60,000 nucleotides of DNA from Takakia lepidozioides (GCA_030704615.1 CM060734.1:38148042-38208041), one strand, 5' to 3'. Shown: positions 1 to 11,949, numbered from the stretch's first letter. A program made the numbers and translations. The notes: a model not told the origin generated them from the sequence alone.

Positions 1-212
1 CGTGTTCTTTGGGCTGCATATTCCTTATATTGTTTTTGAGCTTCAGCGAGGTGGAATTGTTAGAAGGCTGTATGGGACTTCGACAATTTTACGGGTTCTT
101 TGGGGTACCCTTAATTTTGCGTAGACCTACGGTGGTAGACTTAGACCAATATAGACCTTAGGGGTGACAGACACAGGCTTTTGGGGTTGTAGACAGGATC
201 ACATAGTCAACT

Positions 213-380
213 GTCACAGCCTTACACCTATCACAGCCTGACACAGCCTTACGCAACCTTACACAGCCTGTCACAGCCTGATACAGTCAGTCACAGCCCG
301 ACACAGTCAGTCACAGACTGACACGGCCAGTCACAGCTCGGCACAGTCACAGCCCGACACAGCTTACCACAGTCCGTCAC
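213..380. repeat. CACAGCC-type minisatellite
   Basis: About 170 bp of degenerate 9-11-bp units built on CACAGCC and GACACAG, for example TCACAGCCTGACACAGCC. Unit boundaries drift and no reading frame persists. No function is suggested. Confidence 0.85.
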
Positions 381-1773
381 GGCGTTCACAGGGAACGGTT
401 ATCATTGGCAGGGAACGACTGTATAGGAGCGACATCTGCAGAGGGAACGTGCATTCTGTCTTGGATGATAGTTAGTTAGTTAGGCAGTTAGAACAGCTTG
501 TAGGTAGAATAGGCAGAGTAGCAACATGGAGGGGGGGACACTTCTTATATCACTTCTTGGACATGGGTTCGAGCATCACGGCGGAAAGACGATCTTGGAG
601 CACAGGGATGGAGATTACACAAAAGAGAAGAAACAACGAGATGATGTTTGATACATGCAAGCTATAAAGATGCACTGTAGAGCAGATTAGAGACACCATG
701 GCTTCGGCCTGATACATGATAGATATTAATATGATTCTTATTTCATACTCACACCGTGTAGAGAGATATGAGTGAAGTTGTGGAATGAATGCTTGAGTAA
801 ATGGAACATGGTAGATTGCAGAAGCAATCTGATACTTAATCATAGACAGTAAGATAATTTACTAACATGAATGCGAGAAAGAATACAAATAGGAAGCACC
901 CCCATCATACACTAGTTGTAGGTTATGACTGATTGTTCTGAGCGGGATGAGTACTTAGAGATATCCAACTCTTCTATCTTGGAGTTTCCACCTCGAATAG
1001 CAAAGGGATGAGTGAGTAAAAGTTGCTCGTACTTAGATAGGCAGGTTGGGGACTTATCGTTTAGTGATTTTGTTCACACATTCGAGGTTGGGGTTTCAAA
1101 TCCCAATAGCCACACTGCTTCCCTGTAGTTGGTTTTGATTCTCTTATTTTTTTTTGGCAATATTAATATTGTTTGTTGGGCTGATCTTTTCCTTAGAATT
1201 ATCTAATTGATTATATATTCTTGACTCACCTAAATTAATGGGTACTAGTAAAAACTAAATAAATCAATATCTCTATCTTTTAAACATATACATAAAATTA
1301 CTCAAAAGAAAAGAAATAATAAAGTTGGTTAATTGAAATTATTTTTTGTTGTTTATTGAATAACTAATATTTACACTAGAATATCTCTCCTCTATAATAA
1401 CCATAACTCTTTATACCGAGGGTAATTATACATTCGCATTACTTATTTCTGGACTATTGTTTTCATAAATACGTCAATGAGTTAGTACTAACTGTTGGTT
1501 ACAAATTACAAACGCAAACACTTATAACATAGAAATTTATAAATCCACACTAGCAGCACCCTTGGGGCTAGGCGGCGCCTTCGGGACCTAACCTAGCTCT
1601 GTTTAACACAAACCCTAAATTAAGAATGCAATCGTTAATGGGGAACATTAATGATTGACACCCCCGCGAAGAACTGAGTGCGTCAACGCACTCAATTTCT
1701 TGATGATCATCGACGACGTCTACCCAAATGCCGGAAAATTATATATATATATATATATTGAATTCTCATGTGC
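381..1773. other. No gene seen; AT-rich noncoding stretch
   Basis: Short frames on both strands are interrupted and match nothing I recognise. Positions 1140-1560 are strongly AT-rich and a short (AT)n run sits at 1741-1759. Confidence 0.6.
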
Positions 1774-2122
1774 CTGACGCCCGCTTAATTCCAGCCCTGT
1801 TTCCTCCACGAACATGGCAGTTCGCTAAGGGTTAGGGTTAAGATTTGGGGTTACAATTTGCAGTGTTTCCTCGGTTTGTCGGTTTGCCGTGTTTCCGCGG
1901 TAATGATGTCAGCTTAATTCCCAACCTGTTTCCCTGCCAACCATGGCAGTTTGCTAAGGGTTAGGGTTAGGGTTGGGGTTAGGGCGGTTTGCTATGTTTG
2001 CCGTGTTTCCGCGGTAATGACGCCAGCTTAACTCCCAGCCTGTTTCCCTGCACGAACATGGCAGTTCGCTAAGGGTCAGGGTTAGGGTTTGTCGTGTTTG
2101 TCATGTTTCCGCGGTAATGGGT
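1774..2122. repeat. Tandem repeat with embedded telomere-like GGGTTA blocks
   Basis: Three degenerate units of roughly 115-140 bp start near 1774, 1908 and 2020. Each reads a GC-TTAA-TCCCAGCCTGTTTCC core, then CATGGCAGTTCGCTAAGGG, then one to four GGGTTA-like hexamers, then a GTTTCCGCGGTAAT tail. The hexamers (GGGTTAGGGTTAGGGTT at about 1958) resemble telomere repeats, but they are interstitial and part of a longer unit. They could be a captured telomeric seed or coincidental low complexity. Confidence 0.7.
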
Positions 2123-2301
2123 GCTCATCCGTGGAAATATACCCTGCATCTTCCCCCACGTGGACTGGGCTCACATCAAGCTCTTGGACTCACAGGCTCC
2201 TGGGCTCGCGTAGCTAGGCTCACACTTTAGCGTTCCCCTTCGTCTCCTACAAGTAAATGACCCAAGTTCTTGCAGTATGCATTTGGTGCTTGATGTTGCA
2301 G

Positions 2302-3256
2302 AGAAAAGGGATTCCACATGGAGGAGACAATCATGTGGCAATTGATCTAATATTGCAACATATCCGCACTAAGCTTGGCCAACATGATCTTCGCAAAATT
2401 TATCCGAATGTTTATGTAATTCAATCTACATTTTAGGTTTGGTTATATTGGCCTATATTGTGAGCTAGGGTTGATAGTGTCTTACTTAGTTTTCCATGTC
2501 TGGTGTAGCTTGACATTGTGAGTGCATGTATTCTGTCAAATAGTTTTCTTGTTTGTCTCTTTGCCCTATCTGGCAGATTCGAGGCATGCATACTCTCATT
2601 TGTGATCAGGAGACAACGAAGCATGACTTTGTACTCTATGTGGACCGCCTCATACTACGCTTGGTATATATGTTACTTTTTGTTGATCTCATGCAGTTGC
2701 TTTCTTTTCTATGGAGAACTCAACCTCGATGGAGACACATGAAGAAGCCAAAAAATACAGGGTTGCCTTAGAGAGTAGTATATGTGATGTGCTATATTAG
2801 AAGTACCAAGGAATTGAGGAAGTGGAGATGATGCATGGAGGTGGTTGAACATGGGCTAGGCCATTTGCCTTCATTGAGAAGCAGGTTATCACTCCCACAT
2901 GTATTGGTTGATGCCATAATTTGGGAGGGACTGCTCGTTTTGCAGAATCAAATGGTTTCAAATATTCAATGAGATATACCACAAACATCTTTAATCTCCA
3001 TGAACTTGTTGTTTTATTTAGAGTTTAATTCTAGTGAAGATGCTTTGAGTAAGAACGGGGGATCATAGTATGTCTGTTTTAGAAGTGTGACTTGCATGAC
3101 TGGGCTAATTACTGGATTTTGCTTATATGACCGGGAGATACAAAGCTTCACTGCTAAAATATGTTCTCGTCTTCTTTTGGTGGTTGTGTGCAAGCGTGTT
3201 ATCTATATTGGGGTGGATTTCTGCAAGCAGCTTTGAAGGGTTTCAATCATATGCAG
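2302..3256 (+). pseudogene. Uridine kinase/uracil phosphoribosyltransferase-like pseudogene fragment
   Basis: Four exon remnants in order match the plant dual uridine kinase/UPRT (UKL) proteins of pyrimidine salvage. They lie at 2302-2435 (PHGGDNHVAIDLI, HIRTKLGQHDL, YPNVYVIQ), 2577-2663 (IRGMHTLI, TTKHDF, DRLI), 2841-2910 (VVEHGLGHLP, then EKQVITPT in a shifted frame) and about 3206-3256 (YIGVDFCKQL, VSII). Plausible GT/AG borders remain (TTTTAG|GTTTGG, GGCAG|ATTCG, CTTG|GTATAT, ATGCAG|GTAAA), so this came from genomic DNA, not a retrocopy. It is dead: CAG has become TAG at the end of the first exon, one base is lost after HLP, and a TGA sits in the last fragment where family members have Cys-Gly. 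The N-terminal kinase half and the PRPP-binding half are absent. The assignment rests on remembered family motifs. Confidence 0.8.
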
Positions 3257-5180
3257 GTAAAATGTCCATAAATGGGGCATGTCACCACATGTAGATGTTT
3301 TACTGCTGGATTTGGATTCGAGGCATGTTTCCTGCATTTCAACTACTTATTATGAACTTTGGCATTATTAGCGGCTAGTGTGGTCACTTACATTCAACTT
3401 TCTATCATTCGTGCCCTCTTAAAGTACTATAAATATTTTCTCAAGAAGGTGGGAACAGCTACTGAATAGAGGGCATATTTATGTGCGCATGAGCAAGAGA
3501 TGCCTTGTTTTCACACGACTCTGAACCACTGTGCACCATGGATGTGACCAAAAGCACAATATGATTTTTATTCTGATAAAATTATGATATGAGTGAACAT
3601 TCAGATTTTGGACATTTGTGCAGACATGGATGTCTACTTGTTGAAAACCCTAGCCCTGGCACTAATGGACCTGACTCACAAGGAAGAAGAGCTCTGGGTT
3701 ATTAATATGCTTAGGAGCAGGTTAAATTGTTACAACCTCTTGGGACAACCTCTTTGATCACTGAAATGTTTGTCATGCTTTGTGAAATTCCAGATAGTTT
3801 TCTATTTGCACTTGAGTAGACCTGTAGCCCAGTGGTTGGGTTTGCCTTATATGCATGAGTACCTGGTTCTAGTATTTGGCGCTTCTGGTTTAAAATAGGG
3901 GCTAAAGATGGGTAGATGTGGGTGGGCTTCATAGCAGTTGTTTTGTGATAGGTATAGAGGTTTTGAGTTAGAGTTAGAGTGGTTGAATTGTCAAGTGTAG
4001 TGACGAATCGTAGGCGAGCCATCATTGGATCAGTTCTGCTTACAATCCATGTTGGTGTATGGTTTCTGTTTTAGGGGTTGGTGTCAGATACTTTGTTGTT
4101 TGTTGTAGCCAGAGCAGCAATTGAATGTGGATGGTTTGGATGGAATGTATGATGTGAATATGTGTGCTTGGATATGCGTTCATACACATTTGTTCGCAAT
4201 GTCCCTCCATGTCACATCTAGGAAGCATGTATCACCGCACCATGCTTTTGAAACCTCATCTGTAATGCATGTGATATTGGCGGGAACATTGAACACAGGA
4301 GGCAATGAACACACACACTAGACCCTTAACAGACTGCATACACTGAATACAATGACAAGCAAATGCAGGAAGGCAGTGTGACAGACTGCACACACTGCAT
4401 ACAATGAGCTGAAAAACTTTATCCCCTCTTCAAAGTGTGTGTATGTGGCCCAGACGAGTAACATAATGTGGTCATGCACATTGTATCCCTGTTTGGGGGT
4501 GCATTAAAGTCTTCCTCCAAATTTGCACATATTCCAGGGCATGGTGGTTGTGTGTACACTTTAGTGCAGCCCTTCACATGGATGCCATTGTGGACAATGG
4601 GTGCTGAACTTCCTACAAGAACAAAATCTTTGTAAGCCTACAATGAGAGCAATGGTGGTCATAGAATTAGTTTTGTTTCATACTGCCATACTTGTTCAAA
4701 ATTTGGTTGAAATACTGAAATACTTCATGACATATGGCTGAAATGTTGTAATACTTGTTGATAGTCTTCATTGAAATATTGAAGTACTGAAATATTGTGG
4801 GCATTTCAATCTACTGAAATGCCTCCTTGATTTAAAGTCCCTAGAGCCTTTTCAATTGCACATACCATGTGATCCAAACAGATAAGTGCAATCAGAAAAC
4901 ATATGCAACAACGTATTGTATTCATAAAGGGACCAAATGCCGAAGGTAACACAAGCTATTCATAGATCAAATTGATAAATCTAACAACTTAGTTAACTTT
5001 ATCCATCAAGGAGAATGAGGGTCCCATTGTCTTTCTGTAACTACATGTGCACACACCCACATTTCTTTCAAAGAGATAAAGAAATATGGAAATCACGAAA
5101 TGCACAAAGAATCCTATGTTTCCAGCTTAATACATACTCTTTATGAACCCCATTTTGATTGATTCACGACATTAACCCCT
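3257..5180. other. No gene seen
   Basis: Only short interrupted frames occur. A few imperfect internal repeats are visible, such as CACACACTGCATACAATGA near 4330 and 4390 and runs of GAAATACTGAAATACT near 4700-4800. Nothing supports a coding region or RNA. Confidence 0.5.
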
Positions 5181-5517
5181 AAAGGCCGGCGCGACCCGAA
5201 TCGGGTCGCAGCCGTTTTCATCCACGGATAGCTTCCATGGATGTACTTGGATGACAAAAATCGCCGAAAGAAAAGTAAGCGCGGCGCAAGGTTGCACACG
5301 TCAGTGACGTCACGTCATAACAGACCTGACACTGATGCGACCAACGTCACGTCAGTTTTGCCGAAAAATCAGTAAAACGTGAATTAGGTGAAAAATATGC
5401 CACGTAGGTGGATACATTGTATTCCAAGCGACACCTTGGCAAGTGAATAAATTGTTTTATAAATTATTCCATCCTTCAGTACTTGAGGTCATTTTTAAAT
5501 AATTATTGTTAAATTGG

Positions 5518-6012
5518 TGCGACCTCCAAATGTTGGTGGTCGCAAAATTTATCTTATTTTTTAATAGTTACGACCACCAGCAGAGGGGTGGTCGCATCAT
5601 TTTTGTTTTTTTAAAATAGATGCGACCACCAGCAGGGGTGGTCGCATTTTTTCCTTTTCTTAAACAGTTGCGACCACCGCTACTGGTGGTCGCATAATTT
5701 TTATTTTATTTGTAATAGGTGCAACCACCATCAGGGGGGTGGTCGCAATATTTTTTTGTTTTTTTAATATCTGCGACCACCAGCATGGGGGTGGTCGCAA
5801 CATTTTTCTTTTTTTTAATATGTGCGACCACCAACATGGGGTGGTCGCAACATTTTTCTGATTTTAATATCTGCGACCACCAACATAGGGGTGGTCGCAA
5901 CAGTTTATTTTTATTTTTAATAGGTGTGACCACCAGCATGGGATGGTCGCAACATTTGTTAATTAATTTAAATAACATGCGATTTCCTCGTGCAACCTAG
6001 GGCGGTCGCAGC
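5518..6012 (+). repeat. Hairpin-repeat array 1 (9-10 units, about 50-bp period)
   Basis: Units start near 5518, 5570, 5621, 5668, 5720, 5772, 5823, 5872 and 5926, with a degenerate tenth to about 6010. Each carries arms GCGACCACC and GGTGGTCGC around a 5-9-nt loop (often AGCAGGG or AACATGG), then a T-rich spacer of about 22 bp. Each arm pair could form a 9-bp stem. The array ends about 50 bp before a TATA box, which places it at the 5' end of the hAT gene. Confidence 0.95.
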
Positions 6013-6058
6013 ATTGGATTCTGATTCGTCGAGCGTGTGAGGCTTGGAGGCTGGAGGG

Positions 6059-6067
6059 TATATAAGG
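6059..6067 (+). promoter_or_regulatory. Probable TATA box of the hAT gene
   Basis: TATATAAGG lies just downstream of hairpin array 1 and about 310 bp upstream of the first plausible transposase ATG (6377). The third array has the same arrangement with TATATAAGG on the opposite strand at 33553-33561, which supports a conserved element promoter. Confidence 0.5.
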
Positions 6068-6376
6068 TGGTCACAGTGCCCATCACTTCTTTTGTGACAA
6101 ACAGTTTTGTAGCGAGTGAATGTTCTCTATTCCTTGAGCAAGAGTGTAGCCCAAGATGAGGGTGCGGACCATTTGTTGTTGTGGCTTCCATCAGAGCCAC
6201 TGCAGCAAATTATCGTAAAACACAATACTACATGGTGCATTGATCCACTTGGATTGATGCCGTAGTGTTGGGCCATTACATTCTGTTCTGCCTTCTATTG
6301 CTCTTGACAAATCTATCAAGTACACTAGTGTTCTTCGTTCAACCTTGAGTCTGTGGTTAGGGTTTTGGGTGTGAGG

Positions 6377-8005
6377 ATGAGGGAGGAGTGGATCCCTTGG
6401 TTCACGGTAGACCCGCACAAAAATGACGGTGTTCAATGCAATCTCTGTGCATTGAAGCTGGTGGGTTGCAAAGATCGCATTTATATCACCTCGGCTACAG
6501 AGATGGGAAGAATGTAGGGATTAGTTTGTGCCCAAAAACCTCCATGCGAGTGAAAGCCCACTTTGCCCAATGTGGAGACAATATCCCACCGTCTCTTGAT
6601 GTGGCCACGGCTTCTGAGCCAAACACTCCATGTTCCAATCAAAATGCCTCTCAGAGTTATACCCAGGGGGATTCTTGCGAGGCGTCTGCTGTTCGTGGAG
6701 AAGCCGGTGGGTCATGAGCAACACCCAATTGTACGCCAGCACTTATACGGACCAGACCATTGAGGCAACAATCAATGCAAAAATGCTAAATTTGTCACAC
6801 ATGAGGACTCTGGATAAGAAGTGGGCCCAATTTTTCTACGAGGCCAATATTCCGTTCAATGTCTCGAGGCTTCCTGCGTTTATGGCTGCTGTCAAAGTCA
6901 CGTCCGATTCCAAGTCCACGTACACACCTCCGAGTTATCGCGATCCCCGCACATGATTGCTAGAAAAGACTATGTCTGACCTCACCCAAAAGGTGAATGA
7001 AAAGACAAGTGATTCTCTCCGGAAATATGGAAGCACTACATGTCCAGACGGTTGGAGTTATGTTACTAATCGACCATTGTTCAATGTTATGCTGGTCTGT
7101 CCTGCGGGGAAACATTTTTTGGGATCCGTTGAGACAAGCGGGGAGAGAAAATATGCACGTTATCAAGCAGGGTTATTGACGAGTTCATCGATACCATTGG
7201 AGCTGATAAAATTGTCTAATTGTGCACGGACAATGCATCTAACATGGTTAATATGGCCGATATTTTGATGGTACGATATCCCCATCCATATTACTAAGGG
7301 TGTGTTGTTCATATCTTTGATCTCATTTTGGAGGATTGGGAAAAAGAATCATGGATGAAACAGCTAGTAAAAATGACAAAGTTTCGAGACAGTTCCGCTC
7401 CAGTCCCATACGCTTTGCAATGGGAGCTAATGTTCTTGCTCCAGCTCCAATCAGATCCCACCATTCATGTGGCAATATGCTCATTGTTTTTGGATCCGGC
7501 ATGTCATGGAAAGAATTCTTACGATCCGAGAAGCACTGGTACTTGGACAAAGCAGTTACTGTCTCGAGTGGGCGAGCGGAACTGGAGCAGTTACTCGTTT
7601 GTTCACAACAAGATTCACAACAGGTTTGACAAATTGGTTTATGTCTACACGAATTGTAGGATACTGCGAGAGAGGACAGCAAGTGACGTATCTGCATGGT
7701 ACGAGAAGACTCTGTTGTCTGAAGAATCTGCCTCAGAGGTCTCATCTAGCAGCAATGATGACACCGATGCCGCGAGGGACTTCGACTCCGACGGTTGGGA
7801 TGGGTTCGATAATGTCGGCAATCCTCCACCTGACCCATATGATCAATTGCGGACCCCATTCCATCACTGGAGCACACTCTCAATAATGAAGTTGAGGTCA
7901 ACTCTCCCCCACCACGAGTTCCACGGACTGTGGGAGATGTGCAGGTCGAATCGTCGGATGACAATCGGCCATTGTCATTCCTTCACCGACGTCCTGCCCC
8001 TGTGA
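6377..8005 (+). pseudogene. hAT-family transposase pseudogene (BED, DUF659, hAT dimerisation remnants)
   Basis: Fragments in family order: a BED-like finger from ATG 6377 (IPWFTVDPHKNDGVQCNLCA, then CKDRIYI); a DUF659-type catalytic region at about 6800-7270 (EANIPFNVSRLPAF, PPSYRDPRT, CPDGWSYVTNRPLFNVML, SVETSGERKYARYQ, then CTDNASNMVNMAD in another frame); and the C-terminal hAT dimerisation motif near 7574-7680 (ERNWSSYSFVHNKIHNRF, KLVYVYTNCR). An acidic tail follows to 8005. The region between DUF659 and the dimerisation motif is far shorter than in full-length transposases, and at least four frame changes or stops occur. It cannot encode an active enzyme. Transposases of this type cut and paste the element and leave 8-bp target duplications; none could be identified here. 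Confidence 0.88.
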
Positions 8006-8940
8006 ACCGTGCTTCATCTCACGCCGCTCCATCTCATGTTTCTTTCTCAAGCCGGTCCATCCCATGCTGATCCATCTAGTCTCTCTCCTCCTCATGTAAT
8101 TCCTTTCATCGTTACTCCGATCCTGGGAGATGTTTCTTATGCTGCGGGACTTCTACAAGTCAATCCATCGGATGACGACGATCGGCCATTGTCGTTTCAT
8201 CTGGCCCGACAACGTCCGTATGTGAACCGTGCTCCCTCGACCCTCACTGGTCCATCTCATGCCCCTTCCTCTCATGTCGGCCCCTTTGATGTACGTGCGA
8301 GTAGTCTTCCTCATACGAGACCTACTCCAAGGCCACCATGAAATCCGGGACAAGCCCAGAAACGGCAGCGAATTGTGCAACCTTTTGTTGGTGACCGACC
8401 TGTGAACAGGCCTGATACCCTATATGGTATTCATGATAGGAGTGGAAATTGACTAGAGAGACAACTGAACGTACTCCGAGGATGACTACAGGTCCAACGG
8501 CTAGTCGCCTCTAGAAACGAAAGAACAGATGGAGATGATGATTCCAACACTGATCATGGGAACGGGGTGAAGTGAGTGGGGACGAAGATTTTGTACTGGG
8601 CGTGAGAACATACCATCATCGTCGTGCCAAACGGAATTAGGTACAACTATAACTTCTGTCACATGATGTGTAGTATGTTTCCATGGATATCCATGTTTCA
8701 GTTTGGGTACATGCATACGTGTATAGAAATAAAAATGGTGGAATATGTATACCCAAGAAAGGGTTTGGTGATTGTGTGTGTGTTTGTGTTTCGTCGTTAC
8801 CTTTACATTGTTGATTTCTTATTATGGTTTCGAAAGCCACAAAGACCAGATGCAGCTCCCAACATTCATCTTCCCATTCACAAATCCATGGGAAGTCGAT
8901 ACATGTGCTTTTGATCTGCCTCTCCAAACATACATACAGG
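8006..8940. other. 3' part of the hAT element, no gene seen
   Basis: Ser/Pro/His-rich low-complexity frames continue from the transposase tail. They include a repeated segment (AATCGTCGGATGACAATCGGCCATTGTC at about 7950, similar at 8167) that duplicates part of the acidic-tail coding sequence. No conserved domain is visible. Confidence 0.5.
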
Positions 8941-8944
8941 TGCA

Positions 8945-9365
8945 GGGGGACCAACCTCCTGGTGGTCGCACCTATTTAAAAAAAAACAATTGTGCGACCA
9001 CCAGTAGCGGTCGTCGCAACTGTTAAAAGAAAAGAAAAATGTTGCGACCACACCCCTGCTGGTGGTCGCACCTATTTAACAAAAAGAAAAATGGTCGGAC
9101 CACCCCTCTGCGCAGCTATTTAAAAAGGGAAAATTCTGCAACTACCCCCTTGCTGGTGGTCGCCCTTAAAAAAAATGGTGCGACCACCCCCCTGCTCGTG
9201 GTCGCAGTTATTAAAAAGAAGAAAAATTATGTGAGCACCCCCCTGCTGGTGGTCGCGCCTATTAAAAAAACGAAAAATTCTACGACCACCCCCTTGCTGG
9301 TGATCGCACATAATTAATAAATAAATAAATGATGTGACCACCCCCTGCTGGCGGTCGCAGCTATT
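8945..9365 (-). repeat. Hairpin-repeat array 2 (about 9 units), inverted relative to array 1
   Basis: Units at about 8950, 8993, 9043, 9090, 9135, 9178, 9230, 9280 and 9334. Arms are GCGACCACC and GGTGGTCGC with loop CCCCTGCT, followed by an A-rich spacer (ACCTATTTAAAAAGAAAAAT). The spacer is the reverse complement of that in array 1, so the arrays form a long inverted pair around the hAT gene. Some units are eroded; the one at 9090 has lost its right arm. Confidence 0.93.
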
Positions 9366-9931
9366 TCCAGCATGCGTAGTCATGATGACAGTGCGCGCCC
9401 CGAGTGTGGAAGGGCCTTCGAGGCCATTCTCTCCCTCACTTCTCTCCGCACCAGGACTTGGTGGGCGATGGGATGTTGCATTCCTTGTTGTTGAGTCCGA
9501 GTGGGGAGGGGTGCTATTGGTTGGGTGGGGGGTATTTTTGGACGTTGGTTTCTACGAAATCGATGTTGAGTACCTCCCGGGAAGCCCTCCTCTGGCACCC
9601 ACGTTTTTTTCATTGCACATTGCGTCATATCACTTAGAACTGCAGAGGGAGTGACACATGCCTCTAGTACTTGGGGAGGATTCATTAGGGAGTAAGATTA
9701 GAGGTTAGCTCTTTCATGAGCATGAGCGGCATGAGCGGAGTAGCAAGACAATCGGTTTTCATGAGCAGAAGTACAAATTTTGAAAATAAAAAACATTATA
9801 AAACATTAATTTAATGGAATGTGTCAGAAAAAACAAATATATTATTCGGCACCTTGAAGGGGAAATTGTAGTTTTGAGAGTTGTGCTCATGATATTTTGT
9901 CTTCCGCTCATGCCAATTCCCAGCGACATGT

Positions 9932-9954
9932 GCAAAAATGGCGCCAAATTTCGC
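9932..9954. repeat. Solitary copy of the GGCGCC-centred palindrome
   Basis: The segment AAAAATGGCGCCAAATTTC has the same core as the repeats at 42.46-42.77 kb. It is the only copy seen in this part of the window. It may be a relic of an element related to the one carrying the SWIM gene. Confidence 0.5.
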
Positions 9955-10111
9955 GGTAATAGGGTCCGTAACTCTCCAAGCCTCCCGGGATTCCACGTGA
10001 TTGGCTGTTCCCACAGCATCCGGTTCTCCGACCTTCCCAAACTGCCCAAATGAATTGGTATACATAGACTTCTCATCATAGGTTAACCCTTAAACTAACA
10101 AGCTGTTTTTT

Positions 10112-10213
10112 GGTGGGCCACCCCAAAAGACGGGTATAGCTCCATGGATGAAGGGAGATATGTTTGGTGGGCCACCCCAAAAAACGTATATAGCTCCATG
10201 GATGAAGGCATAT
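10112..10213 (+). repeat. Two direct copies of a GGTGGGCCACCCC unit
   Basis: A segment of about 45 bp (GGTGGGCCACCCCAAAA, then TATAGCTCCATGGATGAAGG) occurs at 10112 and again at 10166. The inner GGTGGGCCACC is self-complementary. The ATGGATGAA portion resembles, in inverse, the ATCCACGGATAGC segment at about 5220, but too weakly to claim a transposon end. Confidence 0.7.
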
Positions 10214-10440
10214 CTCCCTGGCCCCAAACATCAAGGTAAATGAATCTTACAACTTCCATCCTACCTACTACATGTTCCTACCTATAGGGAGCATATAAGA
10301 TGACCATTAGTGGGGAGCCATTAGTGGGTATATGCTCCCGGTAGTGGCCATTAGTGGGGCCATAAGAGATTGCCTTCCAGTAGGAAGGTGGCACCTTTGT
10401 AACAATTTGAACCCACAACCACTCATAAGAGGGTATATAC

Positions 10441-10660
10441 CAGTGTTGGGCGGTTACCCGCCTGGGCCCGGGTAACTGCCGGTTCCGGTTATGTGGAACC
10501 GGACTGGAACCGGACCCGCCTGTGCAGAACTGGAACCGGAACCGGAAATTGGGGATTGCGTGGGAACTGGAACCGGCGGTTCCAGCTACGACCACATGTG
10601 TGGGAACCGGGTTTGGGGACTCCAAAGCGGTTCCGGTTCCGGTTCCACCCATGGGCTGTA
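10441..10660. mobile_element. hAT-like terminus with GGAACCGG subterminal repeats
   Basis: CAGTGTTGGGCGG at 10441 has the form of a hAT terminal repeat. It is followed by dense GGAACCGG/CCGGTTCC motifs on both strands to about 10650, a typical transposase-binding layout. I found no matching right end (CCCAACACTG) nearby and no 8-bp duplication, so this is a lone end or a broken element. It is a different family from the hairpin-array hAT. Confidence 0.55.
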
Positions 10661-10849
10661 GCCCTGAGTGTCTCTACAACTCATCCAACTCGCTCTCTCT
10701 CGCATACATCTTGCTCGCTACTCCAGTCCAGGTAAGGTTTGTGTTCCATGTCTCCATCTTCTACTTTATTGTTTGATTTCTCTCTCGCTCTCATTTCATC
10801 TCCATCTCCATTCTCTTTCCCTCTTAGATTGATTGATTTAATGTGTTGT

Positions 10850-11250
10850 TTGTTTACATTGCCTATGCCATATGCAAACCACTCATGAAGAGACTCATTG
10901 AATTCCTCACAGACAGTGGATCAAGGCAAATGTCGAATTCCCCTATCCCCCATGTCCACGACCAGAATTCGTCTAGGCCCATCCATGGCCTCATAGGTTT
11001 CAACCACAGTCCCATGGGCCCACTGCACATTGTCGGCATGCAAAACAGGGCCCTCACCTTCATACAGAACATTGACAATTACTCTAATTTAAGTAACAAA
11101 TTGTCTAGGCACATGTGAAATCTCATAAGAACCCACAACATCATGCAATGGATCCAACATGGACCGCATGACATTCGCAAAACAATTCACAAAGGTAGGA
11201 CTTGCAAATATGGGGATCCCTTGCGGCCCATCATCAACTTTTCTTCTCAA
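10850..11250 (-). pseudogene. Unrecognised degraded coding fragment
   Basis: On the minus strand two frames with only a few stops read through about 390 bp. They contain segments such as GPQGIPIFASPTFVNCFANV, then VLHADNVQWAHGTVVETYEA and ILVVDMGDRGIRHLP. It looks like decayed protein-coding sequence, probably from the transposon whose end lies at 10441. I do not recognise the family. Confidence 0.3.
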
Positions 11251-11949
11251 GTGCCCCATCGGAGGTGGGGAACTTGGAAGTCACAAACGCACGAACAGAC
11301 CCCTTGGCACGAGCTAGTGCCTTCATGGATTTGACTGTCGGCATCGGGCCAAACTACTTCTCTCAAAATGTTGTTGACAGTGTCACTGAACCCCTATGGA
11401 TCCCCCTCTTCCCATCTCTCTTTCCACCCCAACAACAAGGCCACTTGCCTATGAAACAAGAAACGAAAAATTGTGTGCCTTCGGGTGTCTCGGCCAACGA
11501 TTAGCATGCGGAGGTTGGGGCAAACTAAGCAAGAAATCCAGTGAGAGACAACTAAGAATGAGTTTCAACTGGGCCTTAGTGGCATGCTGTTCCTCTAACG
11601 CTTAAGAGGACAAGACTTCCACTGCCTTTTCTAGGTGCGATGGAGGTGGTGGTGGCTTGAGAGAAGCCAGCTGCTTTCGCTTATGAGCCATTACCACCCG
11701 CGCCCTTCCCATAACCTCCCATGTGCACTATGCAGGAATCAAAGCAACCGTCAAAACATAACCACAAAACAAGGCCTCCCGTTCTGTTGTTGTATAATTG
11801 GTCTTAGCAACAACCAACTGAATGGGATGGTCAAAAGACCTCTCGTCTTTTTGGCTTAGAATACTTCTAATAGCATAACTGCACATGCAACAGAATGTTG
11901 ATTGCAATATATAAGGTGAAGGAATGCCAAGATAAAACTACAAAGGACG

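Larger units (their letters stand above)
5180..9370 (+). mobile_element. Decayed hAT element framed by inverted hairpin-repeat arrays
   Basis: A transposase pseudogene on the plus strand lies between two arrays of GCGACCACC...GGTGGTCGC hairpins. The left array spacer is T-rich (ATTTTTCTTTTTTAATAG). The right array spacer is its reverse complement (CTATTAAAAAAGAAAAAT). The two arrays are therefore inverted copies, as expected of subterminal repeats of a DNA transposon. Outside the left array lie a perfect-armed hairpin GCGACCCG...CGGGTCGC at 5191-5209 and a TGACGTCA-rich block at 5290-5350. I cannot place exact ends or a target duplication, and the sequence right of 9370 does not mirror the left flank, so the right terminus is probably lost. 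Borders are approximate. Confidence 0.7.

Noticed and set aside
5706-6000. Overlapping ORFs with repeated CDHPMLVV or ATTSMG residues in the hairpin arrays
   Set aside because: They are translations of the 50-bp repeat in both directions. Openness comes from the repeat period and not from coding selection.
5518-6012. CRISPR-like look of the hairpin array (regular units, about 50-bp period)
   Set aside because: The spacers are near-identical T-rich sequence, not unique spacers. The arrays are inverted around a transposase, and the genome is eukaryotic with introns.
9380-9685. Overlapping ORFs of about 100 aa at 9.38-9.69 kb
   Set aside because: Open on both strands in GC-rich sequence, no motif, no homologous copy in the window.
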